Origin: G965230065 sp965230065
GTDB lineage: Bacteria; Bacteroidota; Bacteroidia; Cytophagales; Cyclobacteriaceae
NCBI GenBank assembly: GCA_965230065.1
Contig: OZ245942.1
Span: forward strand, 5,332,001-5,396,000
Reading direction: 5' to 3'
Length of the DNA stretch: 64,000 nucleotides
Shown here one piece after another: positions 33,852 through 43,083 of this stretch. The stretch's first letter is position 1; every line of letters begins with the position of its first letter. A program made the position numbers and the translations under genes. The notes under the pieces were generated by a model that was not told the origin of the DNA, ran no database searches, and saw only the letters and a program-made list of their open reading frames with translations.

Positions 33852-34841
33852 CTAACCTTTCAAAATCCCCTCAATAGCCTCTAACTCATCTTCATTAAAT
33901 TTTAACCCTTCCAGTGATTTCAAATTTTCTTCCAATTGTTTTACTGAACTTGCCCCGATGAGCACAGAAGTTACCCGTTTGTCATGCAGCAGCCATACCA
34001 ATGCCATTTGGGCCAGCGACTGGTTTCTGTTTTTAGCGATTTCGTTCAGGGCTTTTGCTTTTTCTATCTTTTCGTTGGTAATATCATCTTCACTGAGGTA
34101 AATGCTGTTTTTTGCCCTTGAGCCTTCGGGTATGCCCTTCAGGTATTTGTCTGTTAGTAAGCCCTGGTCAAGGGGAGAAAAAGGTATACAACCAATACCC
34201 TGCTCTTTCAATACATCCAGCAGGCCGTCTTCTACCCAGCGGTCAAACATATTGTACCTGGGCTGGTGTATGAGGCAGGGCGTGCCCAATGATTTTAGAA
34301 TTTCTGCTGCCTTTTTTGTTTCAGCGGCGGGGTAATTAGAAATGCCCACATACAAAGCTTTTCCCTGCCGCACAATTTGGTCAAGAGCCCCCATCGTTTC
34401 TTCTAGGGGAGTGTCCGGATCAGGGCGGTGATGGTAAAAAATATCCACATATTCCAGCTTCATTCTTTTCAGGCTTTGGTCCAGGCTTGAAATCAGGTAT
34501 TTGCGGGAACCAAAGTTGCCGTAGGGTCCGGGCCACATGTCAAACCCGGCTTTGCTTGAAATGATTAGTTCGTCCCGGTATGCTTGATAGTCTTTTTTTA
34601 AAATATGCCCGAAATTTTCTTCGGCTGAGCCATACGGTGGGCCGTAGTTATTGGCCAGGTCAAAATGGGTGATGCCATGATCAAACGCAGCTTTTAATAT
34701 ACTACGGCAGTTTTCCAGTTTGTCTACAAATCCGAAATTGTGCCAAAGGCCCAGTGAAATAGCAGGTAGTTTAATACCACTTTTTCCACATCGGTTATAA
34801 GGTATTTGTTCATATCTGTTTGGAGAAGCTACATAGGTCAT
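33852..34841 (-). CDS. gpr: Aldo/keto reductase, L-glyceraldehyde 3-phosphate reductase type
   Basis: 329 aa NADPH-dependent aldo-keto reductase of the YghZ/Gpr type, which reduces L-glyceraldehyde 3-phosphate and methylglyoxal. Features: NRCGKSGIKLPAISLGLWHNF, catalytic Asp/Tyr in HFDLANNYGPPYGSAEENFG, catalytic His in YVDIFYHHRPD and the C-terminal SVLIGASSVKQLEENL. It is last on the minus strand after the aldolase gene (107 bases apart) and could detoxify triose phosphates from that pathway. Confidence 0.92.
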   Translation of the reverse strand: MTYVASPNRYEQIPYNRCGKSGIKLPAISLGLWHNFGFVDKLENCRSILKAAFDHGITHFDLANNYGPPYGSAEENFGHILKKDYQAYRDELIISSKAGFDMWPGPYGNFGSRKYLISSLDQSLKRMKLEYVDIFYHHRPDPDTPLEETMGALDQIVRQGKALYVGISNYPAAETKKAAEILKSLGTPCLIHQPRYNMFDRWVEDGLLDVLKEQGIGCIPFSPLDQGLLTDKYLKGIPEGSRAKNSIYLSEDDITNEKIEKAKALNEIAKNRNQSLAQMALVWLLHDKRVTSVLIGASSVKQLEENLKSLEGLKFNEDELEAIEGILKG

Positions 34842-34948
34842 AACAATAGATTTAGGTTGAAAAGAGGAGCAAGCAAAAGTATGACTCCAACCTTATATTC
34901 CAAAACCGGTTAGGTTTTTCATCCATGTTATGCGGCTAGCAGGAAACC

Positions 34949-35770
34949 TTATCGTCCGTAAACAACCTGTAATTTTTCTTTAACCAGACTTTTCACTTCT
35001 TCAATAGCAGGGGGAAATACTTTCCGCAAGTCTATTTCCTGGGTATAAATCAGGTCTTGTTTTAAGCGGTTCATAAAAGTGTTTTTGATTTCGGTAGCCA
35101 GGTTTATCTTACAAATCCCTTTCCGGATGGCTTGTTGGAGTGTAGGGTGTGGAATGCCAGAGGCACCATGCAAAACGAGTGAAGCATCCGTAGCCGCATG
35201 TATATTTTCAAGCCGGTCTAAGTCCAGCTTGGGTTCGTTCTTATAAAAACCATGGGCCGAACCGATGGCTACTGCCAAAGCATTGACACCCGTTTCATTG
35301 ACAAAGTTTTTGGCATCTTCTGGTTCTGTGAAGCCCATTTGTTCTGTAGACTGCCCCAATTTGGCAATGTAACCAAGCTCGGCTTCCACGTTTGCATCAT
35401 ATTGACTAGCTAAGGCTACTACTTTTCGTGTAATATCAATATTATCTTTGATGGGTTTTTCACTGGCATCTATCATTACAGAATCAAACCCGGCATCAAG
35501 GCAGCGGGCTATAAGGTCGTATTCATGGGCGTGGTCTAAATGGAGCCAACCTTCTACACCAAATTGGGCCAATCCAGTACGGGCCATCTGTGTAACCATT
35601 GAAAGCCCTAAATAGTCAATAGAGCTTTTGGTAGCCTGTAGGATGACAGGAAACTGTAATTCGGCAGCAGCTTCCATTACGGCACGCAAGGTTTCAAAAT
35701 TATAAAAATTGGTAGCAAGCAGGGCTTTTCCACTGGCCTGTACCTCTTTTAGTTTTTCTTGTAATTTCAT
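34949..35770 (-). CDS. Class II aldolase, tagatose/fructose-bisphosphate type
   Basis: 273 aa zinc-dependent aldolase of the GatY/KbaY/Fba group. HLDHAHEYDLIARCLDAGFD carries zinc-binding and catalytic residues, followed by SVMIDASEKPIKDNI, EAELGYIAKLG, AIGSAHGFY and VLHGASGIP with the remaining zinc and phosphate ligands. Location 47 bases after an AgaS-like SIS gene favours tagatose-1,6-bisphosphate (amino-galactose breakdown) over fructose-bisphosphate as substrate. This is context inference. Confidence 0.92.
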   Translation of the reverse strand: MKLQEKLKEVQASGKALLATNFYNFETLRAVMEAAAELQFPVILQATKSSIDYLGLSMVTQMARTGLAQFGVEGWLHLDHAHEYDLIARCLDAGFDSVMIDASEKPIKDNIDITRKVVALASQYDANVEAELGYIAKLGQSTEQMGFTEPEDAKNFVNETGVNALAVAIGSAHGFYKNEPKLDLDRLENIHAATDASLVLHGASGIPHPTLQQAIRKGICKINLATEIKNTFMNRLKQDLIYTQEIDLRKVFPPAIEEVKSLVKEKLQVVYGR

Positions 35771-35817
35771 GCTTAATCTATATATCCAAACTTCTTTTTT
35801 TTACCTATTGCAAATTA

Positions 35818-36993
35818 TCATTCCAGTTCATTTTTGTGATTATGATAAGGATATATATTGACGCCTTTTACAACCCGGCTGATTTTTCCATTTACAGAGG
35901 GGTCATCGGGGCTTAAACCCAGGTGCAATGATTTGTAAAACCCAAGCATTTGTGCCGGTAATACGCTGCATATAGCCAGAAATTCTTCTTCAATCCCGCC
36001 CTTTTCTTTAGTAAGTGAAATGGATAAGTCCACTTTCACATTATCGGGCATCACCTCTGAAATACCGATGCTGTACATTCCCCAATTACCAGCATTTACA
36101 GCCTCAATTAAATCAGCTTCATATTGTTGTACATAAGGTTTGTTAGAAAGTAAATATACCAACAGTGTGGTTTTGTCAATAATGGCTTTGGGGCCATGCC
36201 TGAAACCCAAAAAAGATTCATGTTTACAAACCACTTTTCCATCAGTAAGCTCCAGTAACTTGAGATGAGCCTCCAGGGCCGTACCTAAAAGAGGGCCGGA
36301 ACCCAGAAAAATAGCACGTTCAAAATTGAGATTGGCAACCTTTTGAATAGGTTCAATGTATCGAGTCAAAATAGTATTGCCATAATTTTCCAATAAATCA
36401 ATTTGGCCTTTAACGAGCATTGATTCTGTTAATCTCGAAATTAACAACCCTGCTAATAACATAGATGTAAAACTTCCGGTCATGGCCAGGCTTTGGTCAT
36501 TAGCTTCAGGAGGCATGATAAACACAAAAGTGTTTTGGTTTGATTTTGTAGCCAATTCCCCCTCAGGATTACAGGTAATAATTAAGTGGTAACAGGTTTT
36601 ACATATTTTATTGGCAAGGCCTACACTCGCCATACTTTCCGGGCTATTTCCTGAGCGGGCAAAAGAAATTAGTAAAGTAGGAGTATTGACATGGAAATAG
36701 TTTTCTGGATGCGAAACCAAATCCGTTGATGCCACAGCACGCGTACGTTTTCCGGTATTTTTCTGAAATGGCCCTTGAAGTACGTCCCCGATAAAAGCTG
36801 AAGTTCCTGCACCTGTCAGGATAACTTCAATATCAGCATGGGTATTAATTTGCCGGAAAAAATCTTCTAAAGCAGCTTGCTGACTTAAGAATAATTCCCA
36901 GGTTTTTCTCCATAAAGAAGGCTGGCCGGAAATTTCCCGGGCTGTGTAGTGCCCACCGACCGATTGTAGTAATTTATTATCTAATCCTAGCAA
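35818..36993 (-). CDS. agaS: SIS-domain sugar-phosphate isomerase/deaminase (AgaS-like)
   Basis: 391 aa with two SIS domains. Typical beginning HYTAREISGQPSLWRKTWELF, then LTGAGTSAFIGDVLQG, SFARSGNSPES and CKHESFLGFRHGPKAIID. AgaS proteins convert galactosamine-6-phosphate to tagatose-6-phosphate with release of ammonia. Next to a tagatose-type aldolase this fits amino-galactose use. The start is a TTG at 36993, and no ATG is near the expected N-terminus. No PTS genes or 6-phosphate kinase are nearby, so the pathway is incomplete here. Confidence 0.88.
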   Translation of the reverse strand: MLGLDNKLLQSVGGHYTAREISGQPSLWRKTWELFLSQQAALEDFFRQINTHADIEVILTGAGTSAFIGDVLQGPFQKNTGKRTRAVASTDLVSHPENYFHVNTPTLLISFARSGNSPESMASVGLANKICKTCYHLIITCNPEGELATKSNQNTFVFIMPPEANDQSLAMTGSFTSMLLAGLLISRLTESMLVKGQIDLLENYGNTILTRYIEPIQKVANLNFERAIFLGSGPLLGTALEAHLKLLELTDGKVVCKHESFLGFRHGPKAIIDKTTLLVYLLSNKPYVQQYEADLIEAVNAGNWGMYSIGISEVMPDNVKVDLSISLTKEKGGIEEEFLAICSVLPAQMLGFYKSLHLGLSPDDPSVNGKISRVVKGVNIYPYHNHKNELE

Positions 36994-37127
36994 TTTTTTT
37001 CAAAAAGTTTGTTTAGGTAAAATATTGACTTTCGTTTGCTTTCGCAACAAATGTAGAGAATAATTTTACCCTTAACAAGCAGTATTGATAATCGTAAATA
37101 AGAAGGCTTAGATGAAAAGGTAATTGA

Positions 37128-38183
37128 TTAATTGTTATTCCATATCAAACGGAAAGTTTTGCTACTGACAGTTCTCCCCGAGAGCATCCCGCCGGCAATA
37201 TATTTTATTGTTTCTGAAATATTAGCCACACCCCTGATATCCATGGGAAGGGTTGAAACAAAGCTTGGGTACCACTCTCCGGAATGGGGAATATAGCAAA
37301 GAATTCTATTCAATGGGGCTACTGCGCTATTGTTATGATAAGACTCACCATCAAAATTATAGGTAATACCTGAACCACCCATCCAGAATACTTTATTATT
37401 TACAGAAGTAGCCCCCATACGATAGCCCTGAATCTGTGGATCTAAGGTAGTATCTGACCAGGTAATTTTGGCAGGGTCATTTTTATTGATTACTCCAATT
37501 CGCAAATTATTCTGAATGGGAAAGTTTTTATTACTACTGGCACCGCCAAAATAAAAGATAGTATCACCCAGAATTACCCCTGATGCGCCGAACGAAGTGT
37601 AGTTTATGTTGTCTGGCGTTGGTGTTCCCTGTATCCAGCTATCTTTGGCCGGATTATAAATTTGTACATTCGGAATATTAGTTTCATGGCTCCATCCGGT
37701 AATGACAAAAATAAGACTATCGCGCCAAACACATTGTACGTGGTCATCTACAGGTATTGGCAATGGATTACCATCCGAAAGAAAGGAGTTACTTTTGATA
37801 TCGAACCGATGGACTTTGTTTGAAGAAAATTCTTGTCCGTCATCAAGTACATGATACCCACCAATAATGTAAATGATACTATCAATACTATTGGCAGCCA
37901 TGCCAATTTTGCCTAATGTATCAGGAAGGGAAGGAATCATTTCCCATATATCAGTAGTAACATTGTAGCGGTAAGCTCTTTGGTGAATACCGGAAGGTCT
38001 TTTTGTGGCGTCTAATCCACCAAAGGAATAAACAAAGGGTACGCCATCAATAAAGCCTTCTGTGAGAGCATTATTTGTTACAGGCTCTGGCATTGAGCTT
38101 GTAGTTACGATTTCCCATGATTGTGTAATTCCTTTTGTAGCGAAAATAGATATGAAAATAAATATAAATATAAAACGAATCAT
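37128..38183 (-). CDS. Secreted kelch-repeat protein
   Basis: 351 aa. Signal peptide (IRFIFIFIFISIFATKGITQ) followed by a kelch-type beta propeller: repeats contain FGGLD, IIYIIGGYH, FVITGWSH, FYFGGASS, FWMGGSG and YIAGGM at regular spacing. Such propellers resemble sialic acid epimerases (NanM) and galactose oxidase-like proteins. None of their catalytic residues can be confirmed. ATG 38183 starts 17 bases after the gluconolactonase-like stop, suggesting one operon. Confidence 0.85.
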   Translation of the reverse strand: MIRFIFIFIFISIFATKGITQSWEIVTTSSMPEPVTNNALTEGFIDGVPFVYSFGGLDATKRPSGIHQRAYRYNVTTDIWEMIPSLPDTLGKIGMAANSIDSIIYIIGGYHVLDDGQEFSSNKVHRFDIKSNSFLSDGNPLPIPVDDHVQCVWRDSLIFVITGWSHETNIPNVQIYNPAKDSWIQGTPTPDNINYTSFGASGVILGDTIFYFGGASSNKNFPIQNNLRIGVINKNDPAKITWSDTTLDPQIQGYRMGATSVNNKVFWMGGSGITYNFDGESYHNNSAVAPLNRILCYIPHSGEWYPSFVSTLPMDIRGVANISETIKYIAGGMLSGRTVSSKTFRLIWNNN

Positions 38184-38199
38184 TCTGGGTGTTTGTGGC

Positions 38200-39270
38200 C
38201 TACAACTCCTTCTCATGCAATACCACCCTTAGTAAATACATATCCGCAGTGATGAATAGCACCGAATAGTCGTCATTAAATGCACAATTGGAGGTTGCCT
38301 GACCGGTTTTAATTTTTCCTAATACTTTACCTTCCGGGTTAAAAATCCATACGCCCCCGGGACCGGTGGCAAATATATTACCTTTTGCATCAGTTTTAAG
38401 GCCATCGGGTAAACCTTTTTCTTGTCCTACAAGGGAGGTAGCATCATAAAAGACCCTTCCGTTTTGAATATTTCCGTCTGATGCAACGTCATAGGCCATC
38501 CAAATTGCACGTTCGGGGTCAGAGTTGGCAACGTACAATGTTTTTTCATCAGGAGAAAAGGCAATACCGTTAGGGCGGCTTAACTCTTTTGTAAGTAAGG
38601 TAAGTGAACCATCCGAAGCATAACGGTATACTCCCTGAAAGTCTAATTCTTTAGTGGGGTCATCCACATTCTGAGGCAAACCATAGGGTGGGTCTGTAAA
38701 GTACAAATCTCCATTGCTGTGATAGGTAGCATCATTGGGACTATTCAAACGTTTTCCTTCATAGCTATCTACAATAGTCTCATATTCTGGTTGTGGGTTA
38801 TTAACAGGGGCATTCATACGGGCGATTCTACGGTCCCCATGTTGGCATAATACCAGCTGACCATTAGCGTCGAGCAATAACCCATTTGAACCGGGCTCTC
38901 CGTTTCGGGCTTCACTGCCGGTATATCCGGAAGGCTTAAGGTATAGACTGATACTGTCACTTGCTTTCCATTGATAAATACTGTTGGGAGGAATGTCAGA
39001 AAAGAGGAGAAATCCATGCGCTGGTACCCATAATGGGCCTTCGGACCAATCGAAGCCTTCTGCCAGAATTTCAATGGCCGCATTTGATGGTAAAAGATCA
39101 TCAAGTTCCGGGGCCAGCCGTTCAATACTCCCTAAAGTTTCATAAGATACGGTTGGTTGCTGTTGGTCTTCAGTAACCGGATTGTTGGTAGAACTGGAAT
39201 TGCACGAAATTAAGCAAAACGGTAGCAATAAAGTCAGGATAGCTTGAAACTGCACATTAGTATTTTTCAT
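38200..39270 (-). CDS. SMP-30/gluconolactonase-like lipoprotein
   Basis: 356 aa. Lipoprotein signal (LTLLLPFCLISC), then a six-bladed propeller of the SMP-30/gluconolaconase/LRE family: EGFDWSEGPLWVP with a metal-binding Glu, RLNSPNDATYHSNGDLYFTDP with Asn and Asp metal ligands, LSRPNGIAFSPDEKTLYVANSD and LPDGLKTDAKGNIFATGPGG. It probably hydrolyses a sugar lactone in the periplasm. ATG 39270 is chosen because it begins the signal peptide. First gene of a run of minus-strand sugar genes. Confidence 0.92.
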   Translation of the reverse strand: MKNTNVQFQAILTLLLPFCLISCNSSSTNNPVTEDQQQPTVSYETLGSIERLAPELDDLLPSNAAIEILAEGFDWSEGPLWVPAHGFLLFSDIPPNSIYQWKASDSISLYLKPSGYTGSEARNGEPGSNGLLLDANGQLVLCQHGDRRIARMNAPVNNPQPEYETIVDSYEGKRLNSPNDATYHSNGDLYFTDPPYGLPQNVDDPTKELDFQGVYRYASDGSLTLLTKELSRPNGIAFSPDEKTLYVANSDPERAIWMAYDVASDGNIQNGRVFYDATSLVGQEKGLPDGLKTDAKGNIFATGPGGVWIFNPEGKVLGKIKTGQATSNCAFNDDYSVLFITADMYLLRVVLHEKEL

Positions 39271-39667
39271 AGTTTTCTGAAATAGATGATGTTGTATATC
39301 AAAAAGTAAAAGTACATTTTGAAGCAATATATCCCAATATTGTCAAGCAATTATTAAAATCTTACATAGGGCGCCTGCATACAATGTCATAAAAAAAGTC
39401 GGTTTGGAAACTGAATTAACACTGATTTGAAATAATAATCGTGGTAATATACTTAGACTAACCCGCTAATTCCTTAAGTTTATACACCAATTTATTGTAC
39501 TTTTTATTGAAGTTTATTTGTATTTCATACCCGAATTATTAAAAAAGTTATATAGAAGTATAATTAAATACAATTAATCTTAATTTTGAGGCATTGGTTA
39601 ATTAGTACGGCCATATTCTGAATAATGTGATTATAAATTTTTTTTATTTACACAAACAAGAGCAAAG
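39271..39667. other. AT-rich divergent intergenic region
   Basis: 397 bases between the divergent gluconolactonase-like and YfiR-like genes. No gene or strong hairpin is seen. It should hold promoters for both directions. The only clear candidate is TAATTTTG at 39581-39588 for the right-hand gene. Confidence 0.6.
39581..39588 (+). promoter_or_regulatory. Putative -7 element, TAATTTTG
   Basis: Exact TAnnTTTG match, 79 bases before ATG 39668. No TTG at the expected -33 distance. AT-rich context makes chance matches likely. Confidence 0.25.
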
Positions 39668-40189
39668 ATGAAAAGTATTAACAAATTAGCAATTTCATTC
39701 ATTCTGTTGATTGGCCTTGCTGCAGGAAATGCAGCCAACGCCCAAATGACGGAAGACAAAGTGCAGGCATTATATATTCTCAGCTTTCTGAAATATATAG
39801 AATTCCCCGGAGCTGGCAGTTCTTACAAAATTGGTTATTTAGGTGGAAATGGTTCTGACTTTTCCGATATGGCCAGTTATCTTGAAGCCAGAAAGTCAAA
39901 CGGTAAAGCTATTGAAATGGCAAAGGTTGACATGAATAGCGATCTGAGCGATTACAATATTATTTTCATTGCTTCGGATAAAACCACCAATTTTGAGCAA
40001 GTAAGTTCCTTGGTGCAGAATAGTCCGGTGGTAGTTGTAACAGAAAAAAGCGATTTAGTGCAACAAGGGGCATCTATCAGCTTTAAAAAAGTAGGTGCAA
40101 ACATAAAGTTTCAGCTAAACGAAAGTTCATTCAAACAGAAAAACTTAAAGGTTAGTGGTTCGCTGATCAGTTTGGCCATTGTAGTATAA
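39668..40189 (+). CDS. YfiR/DUF4154 family exported protein
   Basis: 173 aa. Signal peptide (LAISFILLIGLAAGNAANAQ) followed by a YfiR-like domain: KVQALYILSFLKYIEFPG, KIGYLGG, YNIIFIASDKT, SPVVVVTEKSDLVQQGASI and a C-terminal KVSGSLISLA. In Pseudomonas YfiR is a periplasmic repressor of the diguanylate cyclase YfiN, but Bacteroidota copies often stand alone, as here, and may regulate or sense something else. A terminator follows at 40217. Confidence 0.85.
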   Translation: MKSINKLAISFILLIGLAAGNAANAQMTEDKVQALYILSFLKYIEFPGAGSSYKIGYLGGNGSDFSDMASYLEARKSNGKAIEMAKVDMNSDLSDYNIIFIASDKTTNFEQVSSLVQNSPVVVVTEKSDLVQQGASISFKKVGANIKFQLNESSFKQKNLKVSGSLISLAIVV

Positions 40190-40216
40190 ATAAAGATTTT
40201 AATTGCCATGTTGATA

Positions 40217-40246
40217 AAGCGATGTAGGGAGACCTGCATCGCTTTT
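40217..40246 (+). terminator. Intrinsic terminator between convergent genes
   Basis: AAGCGATGTAGG (40217-40228) pairs with CCTGCATCGCTT (40233-40244), one T-G pair, loop GAGA, then TTTT. Serves the YfiR-like gene. Confidence 0.75.
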
Positions 40247-40279
40247 CTGGTTTTGGCACAATCCCAAAAATTTAAATCA

Positions 40280-41377
40280 TCAATCCACTATACTTTTAAT
40301 ATTTTCAACTACATACTGGAGTTGATTGCTGGTAAGCTCCGGATATATAGGTAGTGAAAGTAATTCACCTGCTTGCGAGTTAGCAACCGGGAAATTATTA
40401 TGATGTGATAAGTCAGAAAAAACAGGCATTTGGGGTAAAGGAACAGGATAGTGGATACTCGTTCCTATTCCGGCATTTTTTAATTTCTGCATGACTTGCT
40501 CTCTGTTTTTTACCCGAATAACAAACAGATGAAAAACATGTGTGCAATTTTCAGGTATGCTGGGCAATGCAACTGCTGAGTCTTTTAATTGTTCGAAATA
40601 AAACTGTGCATTGCTAACCCTTTGTTCATTCCAATTGTCAAGATACTGAAGTTTCGTTTGTAATATTGAAGCCTGTAAACTATCCATTCGGCTGTTTCTG
40701 CCTATTATAAGATGATTGTTTCGGTTTTTTTGGCCATGATTTGCAAGCATCCTGCATTTTTCTGCTAAAGCAGGGTCATTGGTAACAATCGCCCCCGCAT
40801 CGCCGTAGGCACCCAGGTTTTTCGTTGGGTAAAAGCTAAAAGCTGCTGCATTTCCGATGGTTCCTACTTTTTTTCCATGATAAGTTGCTCCATGTGCCTG
40901 GGCACAATCTTCAATAACTTTCAGGTTGAATTTATTTGCAATGTGCATAATTGCATCCATGTTTGCAGGTAAACCGTATAAATGGATGGGAATTATTGCT
41001 TTGGTTTTTTCAGTAATTGCATGCTCAATATTTTGTGCATTTATAGCGTAATATTCAGGGTGACTATCGATAAATACCGGTGTTCCGCCTACCAAACAGA
41101 CAGCTTCTGCAGCAGATAGCCAGCCATTTGCAGGAACTAATACTTCATCACCTTCATTTATATCAAGCCCTCGAAGTATGATTTCTAAAGCATCGGTACA
41201 ATTCCCGCAGGCAATACAATAAGCAGCGTTAAGAAATTGGGCAAATTTATTTTCAAATTGAGAGATGATTCCGTCATACGCAAAAGAAGATTTTTCAAAA
41301 ATAATGCGCACCGATTGGTCTATATCTTCCTGAATGCCAGCGTATTGCTTATTCAAATCAACAAAAGGAACTTGCAT
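40280..41377 (-). CDS. DegT/DnrJ/EryC1/StrS-family aminotransferase
   Basis: 365 aa PLP-dependent sugar aminotransferase that makes amino sugars on nucleotide carriers for surface glycans. Features: FVDLNKQYAGI start, GNCTDALEIILRGL for PLP phosphate binding, EDCAQAHGATY and the Schiff-base lysine in FSFYPTKNLGAYGDAG. The C-terminal IHYPVPLP is typical of the VioA/ArnB/QdtB group. It stands alone between a convergent and a divergent gene. The nearest glycan genes are over 10 kb away. Confidence 0.93.
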   Translation of the reverse strand: MQVPFVDLNKQYAGIQEDIDQSVRIIFEKSSFAYDGIISQFENKFAQFLNAAYCIACGNCTDALEIILRGLDINEGDEVLVPANGWLSAAEAVCLVGGTPVFIDSHPEYYAINAQNIEHAITEKTKAIIPIHLYGLPANMDAIMHIANKFNLKVIEDCAQAHGATYHGKKVGTIGNAAAFSFYPTKNLGAYGDAGAIVTNDPALAEKCRMLANHGQKNRNNHLIIGRNSRMDSLQASILQTKLQYLDNWNEQRVSNAQFYFEQLKDSAVALPSIPENCTHVFHLFVIRVKNREQVMQKLKNAGIGTSIHYPVPLPQMPVFSDLSHHNNFPVANSQAGELLSLPIYPELTSNQLQYVVENIKSIVD

Positions 41378-41507
41378 AAAAATGGTGTTTTATAAAATTA
41401 TTTATATGTTGAATATATTCATTTTATGTAAAAATATTGCGTTAATATAAGCTGAATGATTTTATGAAAAGTGATTTTTGATTAATATTGAACCCAAATT
41501 TAGAGAA

Positions 41508-42479
41508 ATGAATAAGATTGCAGTACTTACATCAGGTGGGGACGCCCCCGGAATGAACGCATGTGTTCGCTCAGTAATTCGTGGCGCAATATATCATGGC
41601 GTTGATGCATACGGGATAAGATATGGCTATAATGGAATGATAGATGGGGATATTTACAAAATGAAATCCTACTCTGTGAGTAATATCATTCAACGTGGAG
41701 GCACTATCCTGAAATCAGCGCGCTCAGAACTTTTTAGAACCAAAGAAGGAAGAGAAAAGGCTTTTTTGCAATTACAACGAAGGGGCATTGAAGGCCTTAT
41801 TGTAGTAGGAGGAGATGGCTCTTTTACCGGGGCAAGTATCTTTTTTGAAGAATTTGGTATTCCCACCATAGGTGTGCCGGGTACTATTGACAATGACTTG
41901 TACGGTACAGATTACACCATTGGTTTTGATACGGCAGTGAATACCGCGCTTGATGCCATTGATAAAATCAGAGATACGGCAAATTCGCATGATCGTATCT
42001 TTTTTATTGAAGTTATGGGTAGACATACAGGTTACATTGCGCTAGAATGTGGTATTGGTGGTGGTGCTGAGCTGATCATGGTTCCTGAAACCAGCACATC
42101 TATTGAGGATGTGGTGCATACCCTGGAACAAAACAGCCGTTTATCAAAAACCTCATCAATAGTGGTAATTGCTGAAGGAGATGAAGAGGGTGGGGCGATC
42201 CAAACCGCGGCCCGTGTAAAAGAAAAGATGCCTGATAAGGATATCAGGGTTACCACTTTAGGCCATATCCAAAGAGGAGGAGCTCCTACAGCACGTGATA
42301 GAATTTTGGCAAGTAGGCTAGGGTTGGCAGCAATAGAAGGATTGCTGAGTGGTAAAAAGAACATGATGGTTGGCATTGTTAATGGTAAGCTGGTTTATAC
42401 AAGCTTTAAAGAAGGGATCAATACCAGTAAAGCCCTCAACCAGGAGTTGGTACGCATGGTGAAGATCATGAGTATTTAG
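41508..42479 (+). CDS. pfkA: 6-phosphofructokinase
   Basis: ATP-dependent phosphofructokinase of glycolysis. 323 aa: LTSGGDAPGMNACVRSV at the N-terminus, GGDGSFTGASIF for ATP, the catalytic PGTIDNDLYGTDYTIGFDTA, MGRHTGYIAL and the C-terminal LGHIQRGGAPTARDR with effector/substrate residues. Gly in GGDGS marks the ATP-using type. ATG 41508 gives the normal N-terminus, while a TTG ten codons upstream is less likely. Confidence 0.97.
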   Translation: MNKIAVLTSGGDAPGMNACVRSVIRGAIYHGVDAYGIRYGYNGMIDGDIYKMKSYSVSNIIQRGGTILKSARSELFRTKEGREKAFLQLQRRGIEGLIVVGGDGSFTGASIFFEEFGIPTIGVPGTIDNDLYGTDYTIGFDTAVNTALDAIDKIRDTANSHDRIFFIEVMGRHTGYIALECGIGGGAELIMVPETSTSIEDVVHTLEQNSRLSKTSSIVVIAEGDEEGGAIQTAARVKEKMPDKDIRVTTLGHIQRGGAPTARDRILASRLGLAAIEGLLSGKKNMMVGIVNGKLVYTSFKEGINTSKALNQELVRMVKIMSI

Positions 42480-42533
42480 TATTTTATTGTTTGTAGAGTT
42501 TGTTGTTTAACTTGATACATCAAACTTTAAATT

Positions 42534-42568
42534 GCAGCGGCGTTTCGATGAATCGGAATGCCGACTGC
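42534..42568. repeat. 35-base palindromic repeat, copy 2
   Basis: GCAGCGGCGTTTCGATGAAT followed by CGGAATGCCGACTGC. It equals the reverse complement of 10094-10128 except for two C/T changes. It can fold as GGCGTTTCGAT against ATCGGAATGCC. It lies between pfkA and the LemA-like gene, 18 bases before the latter's start codon. Confidence 0.85.
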
Positions 42569-42585
42569 TCCAAACACTCAATATT

Positions 42586-43083
42586 ATGGGATATATACCA
42601 ATCATTGTAGCATTGCTGGGTTTTATCCTTCTTTGGGGTTTGGTAAACTACCATAGTATAAAAGCCAAAAAAATAGCATTGCAACAAAAATCCCTGGATG
42701 TATTTAAATACTCCCTTCTCAGAAATGCTACTTTAAGGCAGTTGGCAAAAATTGCCCGTTATGATGGTACTTTGGACAATATTTTTCAAATGACAGTCGC
42801 TCAACTCGATGATCGTAACAAAGATGAAGTTGATGTTCAGGAAAAAATACATCGAGAGCACAAAGTAACAGAGCTGATAGCCGAAATTCCTTTGATAGGT
42901 GAGGATGAAAATTACGAAAAAATGTACAAACAATTGCATGTGGCTGATGACTACTACAGAAAAGCAGCATCGGCTTATGCCTTCAGGCTAAAGGATTATA
43001 ATGCCCTGGTGACGCGCACCCCTTCAAAAATTGTGGCTTCTTTAATGCATTTCAAACCAATCAGCACAAAAGCCCGGGGTTAG
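42586..43083 (+). CDS. LemA-like membrane protein
   Basis: 165 aa with one N-terminal membrane helix (IPIIVALLGFILLWGLVNYH) and a helical cytoplasmic or periplasmic part. The end RLKDYNALVTRTPSKIVASL resembles the YN-x-P-x(2)-A signature of LemA proteins, but the rest is diverged. Role unknown. ATG 42586 avoids the upstream palindromic repeat, and the frame is open to 42532. Its stop overlaps the convergent transporter gene by 4 bases. Confidence 0.75.
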   Translation: MGYIPIIVALLGFILLWGLVNYHSIKAKKIALQQKSLDVFKYSLLRNATLRQLAKIARYDGTLDNIFQMTVAQLDDRNKDEVDVQEKIHREHKVTELIAEIPLIGEDENYEKMYKQLHVADDYYRKAASAYAFRLKDYNALVTRTPSKIVASLMHFKPISTKARG

